DNA of 64,000 bases from Chromobotia macracanthus (Eukaryota > Chordata > Actinopteri > Cypriniformes > Botiidae): NCBI GenBank assembly GCA_036877525.1, contig JAZGTH010000088.1, positions 3,420,001 through 3,484,000 on the forward strand, given 5' to 3'. Shown here piece after piece: positions 32,843 through 44,408 of this stretch. The notes below the pieces were generated by a model that was given only the letters and a program-made list of their open reading frames with translations, ran no database searches and was not told the origin of the DNA. Numbering within the stretch: position 1 is the first letter of the stretch; each line of letters starts with the position of its first letter. Position numbers and translations under genes: made by a program.

Positions 32843-33562
32843 AAGCTCTTGTTTTTCAGTCAACCCAATCAACTCCTGATGGATCAAATTTTGTTGAATT
32901 ACATTAGAATACATTACAGTGTTAAATGGCTTGTGGACGCCAATATGCTGTTAATGGAATTAACAGGAGACTGGAAGTGAGACTGGGGCACAGTTGATTG
33001 GTCTGAACACAAAATGCCAACGAGTAGTTGGGTGGAGATCCTCTGATGGCTCTCTTAACATGCCTCCATATGGTTAATACCTCTGGCTTCAGTGGCACGT
33101 CCCTGCTTTGGTGAGCAATGCTGACGGCAGGCGGCTGGGCCACATGAGGCATATCGCCATGAGGAAAGATGCAATTGTTCTCCTGAGTTGCCATTCAAGC
33201 CATTTATCAAGATCTGCAATCTGTGCAGTTGAACAGGGGTTCAAGGGTACAGGGGTCTTGCAGTACAGCCAATTATTTGTTATGCAGACAAAACATAAGT
33301 GTACGGCATATGGCAGCTCATATGGTGGGTTGGGGATGTAAACTAACCCCTTACCCATAATAATAAACTTGACAATAAGAGGTTTCCTGGGCTTTTCCAG
33401 GCATTGAGATGTATTTTTATCCTGTAGATGATAAAGTGTGAAAACAATCCACACACTTACATTGAAGGAACGACCTAAATCATATCTCCAAAACTGAATA
33501 TCATAGATGCACACAACTGTGATTTTCAGCCTTGGACTAGTAAGCAACCATGTAGTTTAATA
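32843..33562. other. Unassigned block open on both strands
   Basis: Somewhat GC-richer than its neighbours. Minus-strand frames at 33089-33547 (152 codons) and 32922-33194 (90 codons) overlap a 77-codon plus-strand frame. No domain recognised. It may be an old degraded repeat. Confidence 0.3.
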
Positions 33563-33605
33563 ATACCTTAGCAACACCTACAACACTCTAGCAACACTAC
33601 AACTG
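33563..33605 (-). repeat. GTTGCTAGGG-type dispersed minisatellite fragment
   Basis: TAGCAACACCTACAACACTC then TAGCAACACTAC, the reverse complement of the GTTGCTAG-GTGTTG motif. It lies just before the MITE at 33612. Confidence 0.6.
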
Positions 33606-33611
33606 CATTTA

Positions 33612-33960
33612 CCCAGCTAACTATTTTAGGTTATAAGAACATTTCCCTAACGTTTCCATTAAATAACAAAAACATTAAAATTGTATTTCGAACGTTCTAT
33701 GAACGTCCAGTTTTAGACGCTGTATTAACATTAATGTTTGGTTATAAGAACATTATTCAAAACTTTTTTTAATTCTATAACATTATTAAAACATTCCACT
33801 AACAGTTTAAGAATGAGTTTTTGGTTATAATGATTATATAACATTTAAACAATTCTAAAACATTACTCCAATAACATCTTTTATAATTTTTATAACTTTT
33901 TTTATAACATTTTTTGATGAACTTTAAGCCAACATTCTGAGAAAGTTCCCTGTTAGCTGG
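33612..33960 (+). mobile_element. CAGCTAACA-family MITE copy, full length
   Basis: CCCAGCTAACTATTTTAGG at left, GTTCCCTGTTAGCTGG at right. About 349 bp. The region 33880-33915 contains a small tandem expansion of TTTTATAAC. Confidence 0.9.
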
Positions 33961-34423
33961 TCACTAGTTTATTTATCACTCAAGAGCTTTAATTCTGCAA
34001 AGCCAGTTTCAGGAGTAATCTAAGAGTGACACAAAGAAAAAGAAAACACAAAAAAGAAAGAGTGTTGAGGAACAGTGTTGAGGAGCTGTAGCTTGTCAAG
34101 CGACGCATAACTGAATATATAACTATCAGATTATATAATTTAATCAGAGCTGTATTTATCTGGCAGAAAAAGATCTTGATTAGAGTGATGGCATTACATT
34201 TCAACAGATCAATTTACATGAAACTAGAAAACACAGTAATTTGCATAACTGAGTCTAAAACACCGCTATAAACAGTAGCAACACTTTAATATTCAAGAAA
34301 TCATTGTTTAAATCTGTTTACACGAACTGTCCAAATGAACTAAATCGCTACAATAAATCTCACTTTCCACTGATAAATATGAAAAATTACAGTTTATAAG
34401 AATGTAGTTGATTATTGTTTTAT
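33961..34423. other. Unassigned AT-rich sequence
   Basis: No recognised repeat or gene. Confidence 0.35.
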
Positions 34424-34553
34424 TGTTCCTGTAGCTCAACTGGTAGAGCACTGGGTTGTGGGTTCGATTCCCAGACAGATCAAATGTATAGCTTGAATAC
34501 ACTGTAAATTGCTTTGGATTAAAGCACCTGCCAAATGCATAAGAGTAAATGTG
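34424..34553 (+). mobile_element. tRNA-derived SINE
   Basis: Head TGTTCCTGTAGCTCAACTGG (A box) and GTTGTGGGTTCGATTCCC (B box), body TGAATACACTGTAAATTGC, tail GCTTTGGATTAAAGCACCTG then CCAAATGCATAA. The head is missing bases between the A and B boxes relative to 22779-22911. It is a retroposed copy. Confidence 0.88.
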
Positions 34554-35043
34554 TTTATTGCCTATAAGCTGTGCATAGGGTCATAGCTATATTTCATTAT
34601 TACTATAATTCTATATTATACTATATTATATTATTTTCATTATTACTATAAAAGACATTAGGCATTTGATCTGATCTCAGTTATGTCACAGACGAAGATG
34701 GTAATGTTTTTTTCACAAACCTGAGAAAACTTGGTGTGATCTTCAGTAACAGTTATTCAGGCAGAATTCAATACTAATGTTGAATATAGACTGACAGCAT
34801 ATAAATAACATCACAGCCATTTAGTCATGTTTGTTTATTTTCACAAATATCATCATTTAAGATAATGACGCCTGTTATCACGGTTTATCATTAATTAAGC
34901 ACTCAGCACTCACTCAGTCTGGAGATCTGCCATATTATAATATCTCAATGAAAACAGACTTTTACTTTCCAGGTACAATCACTACACAAATGCTTAACAA
35001 ACAGCCAAACAATAGCAACCTTCAATTCCAAAAACACTATCTA
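34554..35043. other. Unassigned AT-rich sequence
   Basis: Contains short TATTA repeats at 34610-34635; otherwise nothing recognised. Confidence 0.4.
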
Positions 35044-35331
35044 CCCAGCTAATAGGGAACGTTCTAAGAACATTGGCTAATGTTTTCCGAAAGTTCTCTC
35101 AAAGTTATCAGAAAGGTTCTTGCAGTAACTTTAGTAGAATGCTATTTTACTGTTATATATTATATATATATTACTGTTATATACTGTTATACACTATATA
35201 TATATATATATAAAAAACGTTATTCTTAGGTAGTTAGTGGATTGTTTTAAAAAGGTAAAAATGTTTGAATTTTTTTTTACTTAATGGAAATGTTACGGAA
35301 ACGTTCTTACAACCTAAAATTGTTAGCTGGG
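35044..35331 (-). mobile_element. CAGCTAACA-family MITE with expanded AT centre
   Basis: Ends CCCAGCTAATAGGGAACG and AAATTGTTAGCTGGG are good. The central GTTATATATC block has become tandem TTACTGTTATATA units and an (AT)n run (35146-35213). The flanks are TA on each side. Confidence 0.9.
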
Positions 35332-35394
35332 TAGTGAATGCTGACAAGTGGATACCTGCGACCGCCATTAGGTGTAAATGAATTTGACAGTGGA

Positions 35395-35660
35395 TCAATA
35401 GCACTGAAGGTGATTTATTGAAAGCGTCGGTTATTGACTCTGTGATTGTGGCAGGTGGGAAAGCTCTGGTCTGGCTGGGCCAAGACGTTGATTAGTTATA
35501 GAATTAGCTGCAGTTCAGGTTTCCGAAAGCCATCCGTCTTCGCCACCGCAGAGGCCACACTCACACAGTACGGCGCTTTTGGCTCAGCTGCCCCTTCATA
35601 ACGCTCATATCTGCTGTGATAAATGACACTTTGAATCTGTCATGGACACAGGCCTAATCT
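35395..35660. promoter_or_regulatory. Candidate conserved noncoding block
   Basis: Repeat-free, moderate GC, with AAGACGTTGATTAGTTATAG and AGCCATCCGTCTTCGCC. Inferred only from composition and lack of repeats. Confidence 0.2.
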
Positions 35661-35852
35661 TCACCAATGAGAGAGGAAACAAGTGTAACATCTTTGCTAT
35701 TTTGCCCAGGAACACTGACACAAGACATATTCATTATGTCATGAGCGTTAAAAAATATTGGCTGCTAAAAAATTGCAGATAAAAGCTCAAACTGTATTTA
35801 ACTGTGACTGCAGAAGGATTTAGACATTAAAGCCACAATGTATGAATACAAT

Positions 35853-36210
35853 CCCAACTAATAGGGAACATTTTCAGAACGCTGGCTAACATTTTCTATA
35901 AGTTCTCTCAAAGTTATCAAAAACATTCTTGCAGTCATGTTAATAGAACTGTTTTATATCTTACTTTTATATATCATATATATTAAAAATGTTATTCTTA
36001 AGTTGTAAGTGGAACGCTTTAAAAAATGTTACAGAATTAGAAAATGTTTTAACAACGTTCCTATAACCAAGCAATGACATTACAACAACGTATAAAAATG
36101 GGCATTTGAACAGTCCTAAAACATTCAAAATAACACTTTTAAAACGTTTTTGTTACTTAATGGAAATGTTGGGAAACATTCTTATTCTTACAACCTAAAT
36201 TGTTAGCTGG
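35853..36210 (-). mobile_element. CAGCTAACA-family MITE copy, full length
   Basis: CCCAACTAATAGGGAACA at left, TAAATTGTTAGCTGG at right. At 358 bp it is one of the longest ordinary copies. A small TTCTTA duplication (36179-36190) lies near the A end. Confidence 0.9.
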
Positions 36211-37264
36211 CATGTGTGAAGTTTTGAATGTAGGTAACAAAATAAAATCAAGTTGCATATGCAAAACAAATGCTGAAACCTCCAATTTTCAGAGGAAGTT
36301 TCGCAATGAATTTTAATCCACTGTTGTCAAAGTGATTATTAGTAGATGTATAAAGTGTGTTCACAGGTGTTCTAGAAGAGCAATTCATCACATTAAATAC
36401 AGACATGTTTCACTAACAGCTGCAAAGTGTCTTAATGCTTTTTGTCTTCATTTTTAACAATAAATAACAGATCTGTGTTCAGAATTTTCTCCTTAAATGT
36501 AAATGTATAATAATGATTTATAATTGGAGCTGTCGGGTCTGATTTCCCAGGAAATGTTCCGTTTGGCTTCAGTTGATTTCAACATGTAAAGAAAGGTGAA
36601 TAAAGCCACCTGCAATTTTATGTTTTAAATAGAGATGGCATTAGAGAGGCAAACGTTACAGATTGAAGCTTTAAGAGTCCAAATACTTGGTCACTTTTTA
36701 ATCCATGAAAGTGTAATCTTAATAATGAATAATTGAAACAGATGAAAAATAAGTCAAAGTTTTCAAAATCAAAGTACATCAAAAAGATGAATAGCTGCAT
36801 CCATGTGGGATTGTGTGATAATATTTCTTTATGAATACACTTAGAAGATTTTTGAGAGTTCTCTCATCAGGCAGTCATGGGAATTTGCAGATGGCTGAGC
36901 ACACGGGTACCGAGCCCCCTATGGCAGGGCACGCTAATGAATACCGCTGAGAGTCATGGTAACTTCTGCACCAGTGCATTCTGGGATATGTGCCCTCTGT
37001 TCTTTCATGTGACTTTCTCAGTCACTTCTACAAACTATAAAAAGCAAAAGTGTCAGCTTCTCATCCAGAAGACCTTCTATGAAATTTTAGGTTGTGGTGC
37101 TGTTTACTGTTTTGTCCTTGTTTCTTAAAGGTGAAGTGTGTGATTAGACTAATAATGTTTTCCTGGCAGTCGATAAAATGAGTGTAAATATTAGAGGAGA
37201 AAACAGATCTATATGCAGAGACTGGAATATCATAAAGACTTGAGAGCAGGCTCTTTAAACATAG
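36211..37264. other. Unassigned sequence
   Basis: About 1 kb. The stretch 36880-37000 is GC-richer and has GTGCATTCTGGGATATG, similar to motifs at 41967 and 56805, but no gene is called. Confidence 0.35.
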
Positions 37265-37320
37265 GCCACACAGAACACGTTAGCAACACCCTGACAACCA
37301 CCCACAACACCTTGACATTA
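37265..37320 (-). repeat. GTTGCTAGGG-type dispersed minisatellite fragment
   Basis: TTAGCAACACCCTGACAACC followed by ACCCACAACACC, the reverse complement of GGTGTTGTGGGTGGTTGTCAGG. Confidence 0.6.
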
Positions 37321-37339
37321 TAATGCAGAGTTCTGCACG

Positions 37340-37560
37340 GGCAAGTAAGTGAAAGTGACATTATTGTCAGATATGGTAACCCATACCCGAAATGTGACCT
37401 CTGCATTTAACCATCACTGGTGAGGAGTGAACACACACTACAAGTCGTGAACACACACACATCCGGAGCAGTTGGAAGCTACTGCACCTAGGGAGCAATC
37501 AGGGGTTGGGTGCCTTAACTGAAGGGCACTTCAGTTGCTACCTGCCAGCACTGGATACAT
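37340..37560 (-). mobile_element. tRNA-type SINE body, same family as 55562
   Basis: On the minus strand: GAAGTGCCCTTCAGTTAAGG, CCTGATTGCTCCCTAGG, CTGCTCCGGATGTGTG, GGTTAAATGCAGAGGTC, GGGTATGGGTTACCATAT. These match the body and 3' part of the SINE at 55562-55815. The tRNA-like head is not visible, so the copy is 5'-truncated. Confidence 0.7.
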
Positions 37561-37999
37561 AAAATTGCAGGATACTTATGAGTTATTTTCTTAACATGGA
37601 TGACAAGTTAAAATGTTAAAGTGCTTTAACAACAAGCTACCCAAACATGATCTACAGTAGCTGGATCTTCTGCTCTCTCTATACAGATGGACATTTCCTG
37701 CAAAATCAAGATAAGGAGATTGTGTTGAACACTGATCTGTCTTGTACTTGCTCAACAACTTTTTTGTTCCCAAACACAACATTATGGACTGCAGCTTCGA
37801 TTGTTTAATATTTTATATTTACGAATTAGCTATCAGTGATAATTATTTTAATGGCATTTGATTATACTGTGCCAAGGAAGAAATGAAAAGATACAGCTGT
37901 AATTGCTGGGATTGCTGGAAATGGCCAATGTACTTACCCTCACACTGTTAGACCCCATAAAACGCAGGTACATTTATTACAACTTCACCCATTTAGCCT

Positions 38000-38040
38000 C
38001 CAAGCTAACATTTTTCAAAAATTTTTAAAAACATCCACTT
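38000..38040 (+). mobile_element. Possible CAGCTAACA-family remnant
   Basis: CCAAGCTAACATTTTTC followed within 20 bases by AAAACATCCACTTTG, both like parts of the element's A half. Too short and decayed to be sure; not included in the copy count. Confidence 0.3.
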
Positions 38041-38044
38041 TGTC

Positions 38045-38240
38045 GGGCCATTCATATTCAACAGCACTGGATGCCGTGAGAAGTGCATTTCTGTTCGTCT
38101 GCGTCTCTTCAGAACGCTCATTAACATGAGAGAGCGGCGAGCAAATCGGCCCGTCACTGTTCTGAATGCAGATTCGCTGACGGTATATGCTGATAGTCTC
38201 CCATTAGGATAGCTGGTCTAAACACTGCACTGCAGGACAC
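38045..38240. promoter_or_regulatory. Candidate conserved noncoding block
   Basis: Repeat-free, GC-richer than its neighbours, with CGCTCATTAACATGAGAGAG and CGCTGACGGTATATGC. Composition-based inference only. Confidence 0.2.
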
Positions 38241-38984
38241 TGGGTTCGTGGTATGGAAATGCTCTGCTTTATTTGGGTGGGGGAAAACTTCATCAAGGCA
38301 GCTAATGGAGGCAACGTGATCTGCAGGCAGCGTGGCCGGGCGCCTTCCTCAGTTACAGCCTCCAGCGGGCTGGTGTTGGGCGGGACACGAGTGTGTGGAT
38401 GCAACATTATTAATGTAAGCATTAGCTTAACTGATTACAGCACTCGAGCTGGTCATGACCGCAGGCCAAACTCGTGCTTTGCATGTTTTTTTCAGATCAA
38501 TGGATTTCCTTATTGTTCTTCTCAAAGTTAACTCATAATTATTTTTAGTGTTGGCTATAGCAAGTATTAAAGTTTTTTAATTTAAAGATTAAAGATATTT
38601 GAGCAACATTTGAGCCCAAGGAATACATCCAGTCAGATAAGTTTTGGTGATATTACCAGGAGAAATATATTTGATCTGTGGTATTAAAGTTTAACTAGCA
38701 AATATTAAATCAAAATGTGTTTATTCAGTAGCTAGCTATGCGGTATTCAGATATGCTAAATGTATGCTTGCTATCGCCATTTCATTGTCAATTTAAGAGG
38801 CTAGCTATCGTGCCGTTAGTTAGCTCAACTCAGATGCTGTTTTGTCTGCCTTTTGCTAGCGTACTTCTATTTATTTTTCCAGCAACAATTGTAAAATATT
38901 TTAAAATTTTCTAATTGTTTAGCTAACTATTTTTATATCTGTGCATGGCAGTGGCCCAAACTCCTAACAGTGGATAGCAATGTT
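38241..38984. other. Unassigned sequence
   Basis: No recognised repeat or gene. The 92-codon plus-strand frame at 38253-38531 has no recognisable domain. Confidence 0.35.
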
Positions 38985-39185
38985 CCTCCACAGTAAGAAG
39001 ATTCCTGGTTCGAGTCCTGGCGGAGTGAGGAGACTGTTCTGTGTGAAGTTTTCATGTTCTCTCTGTGTCAGTGTGGGTTTCTTCTGGGTAATCTGACTTC
39101 CTTCCACAGTCCAAAAACATGCAGATTTGATAAATTGGAGATGCTAAATTCTCCTTTCCTGACTTGTGTGTAGATTAACCATTCC
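38985..39185 (+). mobile_element. DANA-like SINE, 5'-truncated
   Basis: B-box region CCTGGTTCGAGTCCTGG, then GTGTGAAGTTTTCATGTTCTC, GTGTGGGTTTCTTCTGGG, CCACAGTCCAAAAACATGC and GATAAATTGGAGATGCTAAA. This order is characteristic of the DANA/HE1-type zebrafish SINEs (from memory). The A-box portion is mostly lost. Confidence 0.75.
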
Positions 39186-39467
39186 CTGCCATGAATATAG
39201 CCTTAGATGCTGGAGTTGTTAAACAATAAATGAATACTGATAAATTCAGAATACGTTTCCTCTCTGAAAGATTCCTGAGGTGTGACTGTGGATCTGCAGG
39301 ACGATTAGTGAAGTAATCTTTATTTTGTTTGACAACATTGTTTTCAGCCTGGTCAGCTCTCCAGTCGAGCCAGAAGTCCAAAAGCTGAGCAGCTTAGTTT
39401 CTCATAATAATCTGGGTCCAGTTTCCATGATAATGATATATGTTACAGTAGATAATGATACAGTAGA

Positions 39468-39776
39468 CCCAGCTAACAATTTTAGGTTGTAAGAATGTTT
39501 CCCTAACATTTCCATTATGTAACAAAATGTAAAAAATGTTATTTTCAAAACATCCAGTATTTTAGATGTTGTTTTAACATTATTGCTTGGTTATAAGAAC
39601 ATTAATCAAATATTTTTTAATGTTCTTAAAACATTATTTTTAAAAACATCCCACTAACAACTTAAGAATGATGTTTTTTGATGTATGATATATAACATTC
39701 TGCTAACGTTCCTGTGTGAACATGTTTGAGAGATCCTTTATTAGCAAACGTTCTGAGAACATTTCCTTTTAGCTGA
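39468..39776 (+). mobile_element. CAGCTAACA-family MITE copy
   Basis: Perfect end A (CCCAGCTAACAATTTTAGG). The right end is ATTTCCTTTTAGCTGA. A duplicated AATGTTCTTAAAACATTATTT segment lies at 39619-39645. Confidence 0.88.
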
Positions 39777-40986
39777 ATGTGTGGTTACAGACTCTGTGGT
39801 CTACCTTATGTCTTTCTATAACAGATGGCTGTGCCTACACTAAAGCAAATTGTCAAATTTAATACTGTATTACGAAGCAAGAAACAGGAGTATTGCTGTA
39901 TATTCACATAGACTGTAAGCAGTATGTTAATTAAAAAGAAAATCATAAAATGCTATATTTGAATAAAAGTTAAGACATGGGCCACTTGTTTGTTATGCTG
40001 TACGCTATCATATCAAATTCATTAAATGAACGAAATTTTGTGGCATTAGGTTTTCAGTTTTTAATTTTTGGTTTTTAAATATCAAAACTTGATCTTGATA
40101 GCTATGTAAGCTCACTAGTGTTTGTTTCTTTGTATTGTTGTTAAGGAATTAAGGAATTTCTCTATATTTTTCCGAGTGGCACTCAGGTGTGACCAACTTC
40201 CGACCAATAGCCTGAGATTGGGCGGGTTGTCTGGGAAACCTGTTTGAAAACGATCATTCATTTAGCAGTTTTGTTTGCTGATGACAGTGTTACAGACACA
40301 CAGCAGCTGTGAAGGGTTCAAAACAAGTAAATAATGTGTTTTAAGGAGAAAGCCTAACCTCAGATTGAAAGTAAATATCAGTGTTTTCATTGCTCCAGGG
40401 CTTTGTGTTTCACAACGTCAGAACGACGTCTATTATAAGTGTGCCATTATTTCACATCCTGCTGCGTTAAGAATAAAAAGAAGTGCAAAGCAACAGGAGT
40501 GAAAAGCAACATCTTTTCCCAGCGCAATACCACAAATGCGAGCAGAGTTTGCAACAGATGTTGTGTGTGAAAGCAATGATACGTCTTTCATTAGAGTGAA
40601 GAACCCTGGACGCACACGGCACACCTGTTGGGTTTACTGCCAGCCTGTGAAAGCTTGTTTATGAATTCTTCACAGTTTCTGCACAATAATTCATTAGACA
40701 GTTATTTATCTGAGAGACATGCTTTTAAGCTTTAATATTGTTCTATGATGTGTGCAGCATATAAACTAAATACATCAATAAAATTGACACTTTTTTAGAA
40801 ATAAAATTTTATGTTGTATCATTTCATTATAATGAAACTTTGAATTTGCAGGGTGAACTTATTGCTTCAGATATATTTATTGCTTTGGTAATCTATTGGT
40901 GAAAGAGGGTAAAACAGTCTCAACGTTTGGTCACAAAGTTGGACAATCCCTAATAAAATCCTAAATCTCAGTTTCACAAGTGCCCC
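39777..40986. other. Unassigned sequence
   Basis: About 1.2 kb; no recognised repeat or gene. Confidence 0.35.
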
Positions 40987-41277
40987 CCCAGCAAACAGGG
41001 AACGTTCTCAGAATGTTCTCTAACAGTTTTGCCAAAGTTATCAAGTGTTCTTAAAGTATTACATATAATTTACATTATAATATATAATATTATTGTATTA
41101 TATATTATATATTAAAAACACTATTCTATGTTTGTATGTTCTTAGAGCCAAGCAATAACGTTATTACAGTGTTAAAAAACTGAATGTTCTGAACTTTCCT
41201 AGAACGTTCCTTAAAATTTATGTTTGTTTAAGGGAAAATTAGGGAAACGTTCTTACGACCTAAAATTGTTAGCTGGG
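40987..41277 (-). mobile_element. CAGCTAACA-family MITE copy
   Basis: CCCAGCAAACAGGGAACG at left, AAATTGTTAGCTGGG at right. The centre is rich in TATAAT repeats (41070-41115). Confidence 0.9.
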
Positions 41278-42339
41278 AAGTGGTGTGAACATTTCTTTTA
41301 CGGAACACCGGCATGTTGAGCTTGTAGGTATGAGGTGAACGGGCATTGCTCCAGGGATGCAGATAGTGAGGTCAGTGATAGGGATGCTGTAGACTGCAGG
41401 ACAGCGATGATGAAGAGCCTCAGATTAACTCTTATCCAAACAGGGCTTTAGTGAATTCTCACTGTCCTCCTTTGAAAGCCCAGGATCCTGCTCTTGCTCT
41501 GGAGATAGACCACTTCCTTGGAGTCAGGACACTGTGACAGTCCATCATGGACTGACCCTGGGCCAGCTGATGTCAAAACTGTCAAACGGTGCAGTGCTGC
41601 CAAACATGTCACAATTATTAATGGCTGTGTTTAGAATAGAATACTTACTACCTGCATACTGTGCAGTATAGCATACTATGCTGCCTACATGTTTTTCATT
41701 TGCAGTTGCATGCACAGTACACAATATGCAACAATAAACATTGTTGTCATGGCCTTGGTATGTTGCATGTTTATTTCATGCTATTCATTTAATTCATGTT
41801 TTTCTAATTCTAGATTATTTTGGGAAAAAAATGGCTTGTTTTTTGTAATCCACTTTTCATGTATAACATTTAAACTTCTGGCAGCTTGTGAAATGTAATG
41901 ATTAAAAACTGATTAAAAAGAAAGAACAAAGTTAAAAATTGCAGCTACACTTGACATAACAAATGCAATGCATTGTGGGATGCAGATAGAACTAACGCAT
42001 TGCATTGTGGGATGCAGTATGCAATAGCCACTTCTAATATTGACGCGTACATGGCGAGAAACTGGCTGTTATAACAGAGCTATCATCAGTTTTTTAATGA
42101 ACAGACATTGGCCTGGATGACTGAATGAATTTGTTCAGTTTTGAAGTTTAGATATGAATATTTTAAAATAGAGCCATAAATTAAGCATCCAATATGCAGT
42201 ATGTCAAACCAGGACATTTCTGGGAGATTTGCCAGACCTTGCAGTAATATACTGAGGGCACTGGGAAGAAAAGGAGCTGCTTGTCCATATATTAAAATTA
42301 AGAGCCCAGTTTTACACATTTATTGGAGCACTTGAATGG
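41278..42339. other. Unassigned sequence with duplicated GCATTGTGGGATGCAG
   Basis: Two copies of GCATTGTGGGATGCAG lie about 35 bases apart (about 41970 and 42003). Similar motifs occur elsewhere in fish repeats and in some promoters. No gene is called. Confidence 0.4.
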
Positions 42340-42393
42340 CAGCATGTTGATATTCCTCAAACAATCTGCTTGGGGATCTATACCTATATACAC

Positions 42394-42451
<58 letters not shown>

Positions 42452-42455
42452 TAGA

Positions 42456-42509
<54 letters not shown>

Positions 42510-42570
42510 GGTCCATACATATCCCCAAGCAGATTGTTATTGTGTTGTGTAGTGTTGACAGGAATATCAA
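42340..42570. repeat. Palindrome with an AT/GATA microsatellite core
   Basis: ACAATCTGCTTGGGGAT at about 42361-42378 pairs with ATCCCCAAGCAGATTGT at 42520-42536. Further out, GTTGATATTCCT pairs with AGGAATATCAAC. The centre holds (AT)n at 42399-42448 and (ATAG)n at 42449-42507. Confidence 0.85.
42399..42507. repeat. (AT)n followed by (ATAG)n microsatellite
   Basis: About 50 bases of AT, then about 14 ATAG units with one imperfection near the start. A further GATG run lies at 42585-42599. It produces artefactual Tyr-Ile-Ser frames. Confidence 0.95.
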
Positions 42571-42954
42571 CACTATATCTAGATAGATGGATGGATGGAT
42601 ATATTGATAGATGGTCCTGCACCTTTCCACAGAAGATATATATTTAGATATATGTATACCACTTCACTTGGTGATTGTTATCAAGATGTGAAGAGACTTT
42701 CAACAAGCAACAAAAAATGTTTCTATACCCTGCTTTTAAAGCTGCAATCTGGTAAAATATTTTTGGGTAAAATTGAACAAAAATCTGTTATTGAGCAAGT
42801 ACATGACAGATCAATGTTCAAAACTGTCATTCTAAGAAAAAGATCAATATAAAGAGCCAGAACGAACTCGAGGGAAAGACAAATTTTGATGCTGGATTGA
42901 TAAAGACTTTGTTTAAATTTTACACTGGTTAAAGGTTTAAATGTTGAACAGGGC
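42571..42954. other. Unassigned sequence
   Basis: No recognised repeat or gene beyond the short GATG run. Confidence 0.35.
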
Positions 42955-43035
42955 GGATGTGTTGCTAAGCAATTGCTGAGCTTGGTTGCCAGGTCATTGT
43001 TAGACAGTAGCAGGTTCAGTTGCTAAGGTATTATG
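42955..43035 (+). repeat. GTTGCTAGGG-type dispersed minisatellite fragment
   Basis: TGTTGCTAAGCAATTGCTGAG, GGTTGCCAGGTCATTG and CAGTTGCTAAGGTATTATGGG show repeated, decayed TTGCTA units. Confidence 0.65.
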
Positions 43036-43195
43036 GGCAGTATTTAACACAGAGACTAGGCTAATTAACTTGGAAATTTTGGGGTATTGCTTTGCACTGT
43101 GCTTCAGAAAACGCTCCTGTAGAAAACAAAATCAGTGTAACACACAGATGTGGGTGGCCTGACTTTTTTTCTAATAATATCCTGTACCTTAATCA

Positions 43196-43500
43196 CGGCT
43201 GATAGGCACAATTAAAACAATAGCCGCCTCTATTGGAGCCATAATCCCAATGATTCATTTCATCTATGATAGAAAAACATCAGATTGTCTGTGTAAGAAA
43301 TGTCAGGTTTTATGGGCCAGCGGTCTCTGATTAAAAACATCTGTGCCGATTGAAATCCCCACTGAACACATGCATTCATCTTCAATTATTCTGCCTGCTG
43401 TAATTGCACATATTTCCATCTCTGATCGCTCGCTTTCTAATGGGAAATGTGCAGCAAGGGCCAATAGTCTGAGAGGAAAGATCAGGCTGCTACATGAATA
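43196..43500. promoter_or_regulatory. Candidate conserved noncoding block
   Basis: A 300-bp repeat-free stretch with homeodomain/Sox/Pou-like words: GGCACAATTAAAACAATAG, CTCTATTGGAGCCATAATCC, CTGTAATTGCACATATTTCC. It resembles vertebrate developmental enhancers in texture. No gene is open through it. Conservation was not tested. Confidence 0.35.
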
Positions 43501-43699
43501 GATTGTCCCAGCAGTTATTGTCTTTAGAGATACATCATTTTAACGTATTTTAACGATTGTTTTGTTCTCATACATTACAGAGGTCAGGTAATTGTACTGA
43601 AACAATAGTTTGTGTTTTATTTGGCGCTAATGTGATTAATCTCAACTTTCTCATCTCACATTTGCTAACACTTGTGCATGTAAAGGAGAACACATAAGT

Positions 43700-43972
43700 A
43701 TAACATTCTCTAAAAGTTCTGTCAAAGTTATCAAATAACGTTCTTGCAGCAATGTTAGTAGAAGTTTTTTGTTAAATTGTTAGTGGAACGTTTTAAAAAT
43801 GTTAAAGAATTTAAAAATGTTTAAATAATGTTCTTATATAACCAAGCAATAACATTAATGTCCTAAAAACTGGATGAACGTTCCTGGAACATTCAAATGA
43901 ACATTTTTAACATTTTGTTACTTAATGTAGATGTTGGGGAAACGTTCATACAATCTAAAATTGTTAGCTGGG
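43700..43972 (-). mobile_element. CAGCTAACA-family MITE, B end truncated
   Basis: Starts inside the B half (AACATTCTCTAAAAGTTCTG) and runs to a perfect A end reversed (CTAAAATTGTTAGCTGGG). Confidence 0.87.
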
Positions 43973-44254
43973 TTACTTTTACATTTTACTGTATAGCTTT
44001 AGAATGCTCTGAATATAGAACGATTTCTTTGGACTACTTTCATGATAATTTAATACGTTTATTTTTATCATTTTAGATTCTGACAGCACTGGTCCTCATT
44101 CACTTTCATTATATGGAAAAGAGCGACCCTGAATATTCTCACTGTTACCTTTTGGGTTCTACTGAGGGAAGTAATATAGAGAAGACACAAGGCAGGCCAC
44201 ACAAGTAAATGGTGGCAGATGTCTCCATTTGGTTGAACTTCTCCTGTTCCTTAG
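43973..44254. other. Unassigned sequence
   Basis: Nothing recognised. Confidence 0.35.
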
Positions 44255-44330
44255 ATGTTTCTCCTGAGAAAAGACCTCAGTATTCTTACACGTGTCCTGT
44301 AGAGTTTCACAAGAGATCTCAAACTTCTCG
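44255..44330 (+). repeat. Dispersed repeat segment, GTTTCTCCTGAG type
   Basis: GATGTTTCTCCTGAGAAAAG, TGTCCTGTAGAGTTTCAC and AAGAGATCTCAAACTTCTCG parallel 27043-27112 over about 75 bases. Confidence 0.6.
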
Positions 44331-44408
44331 AAGAAGCCAAAGTGTGTTTTACCACTGATAACCTACAATGTTTTTACCAATGTTAGACACATTCAACTTA
44401 AATAACCA

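Noticed and set aside
34424..34500. A tRNA gene
   Set aside because: A and B boxes are present but spacing and pairing are wrong for a tRNA, and a SINE body and tail follow directly.
42320..42630. Tyr-Ile-Ser-rich open frames of 77-100 codons
   Set aside because: Produced by the AT and ATAG microsatellites.
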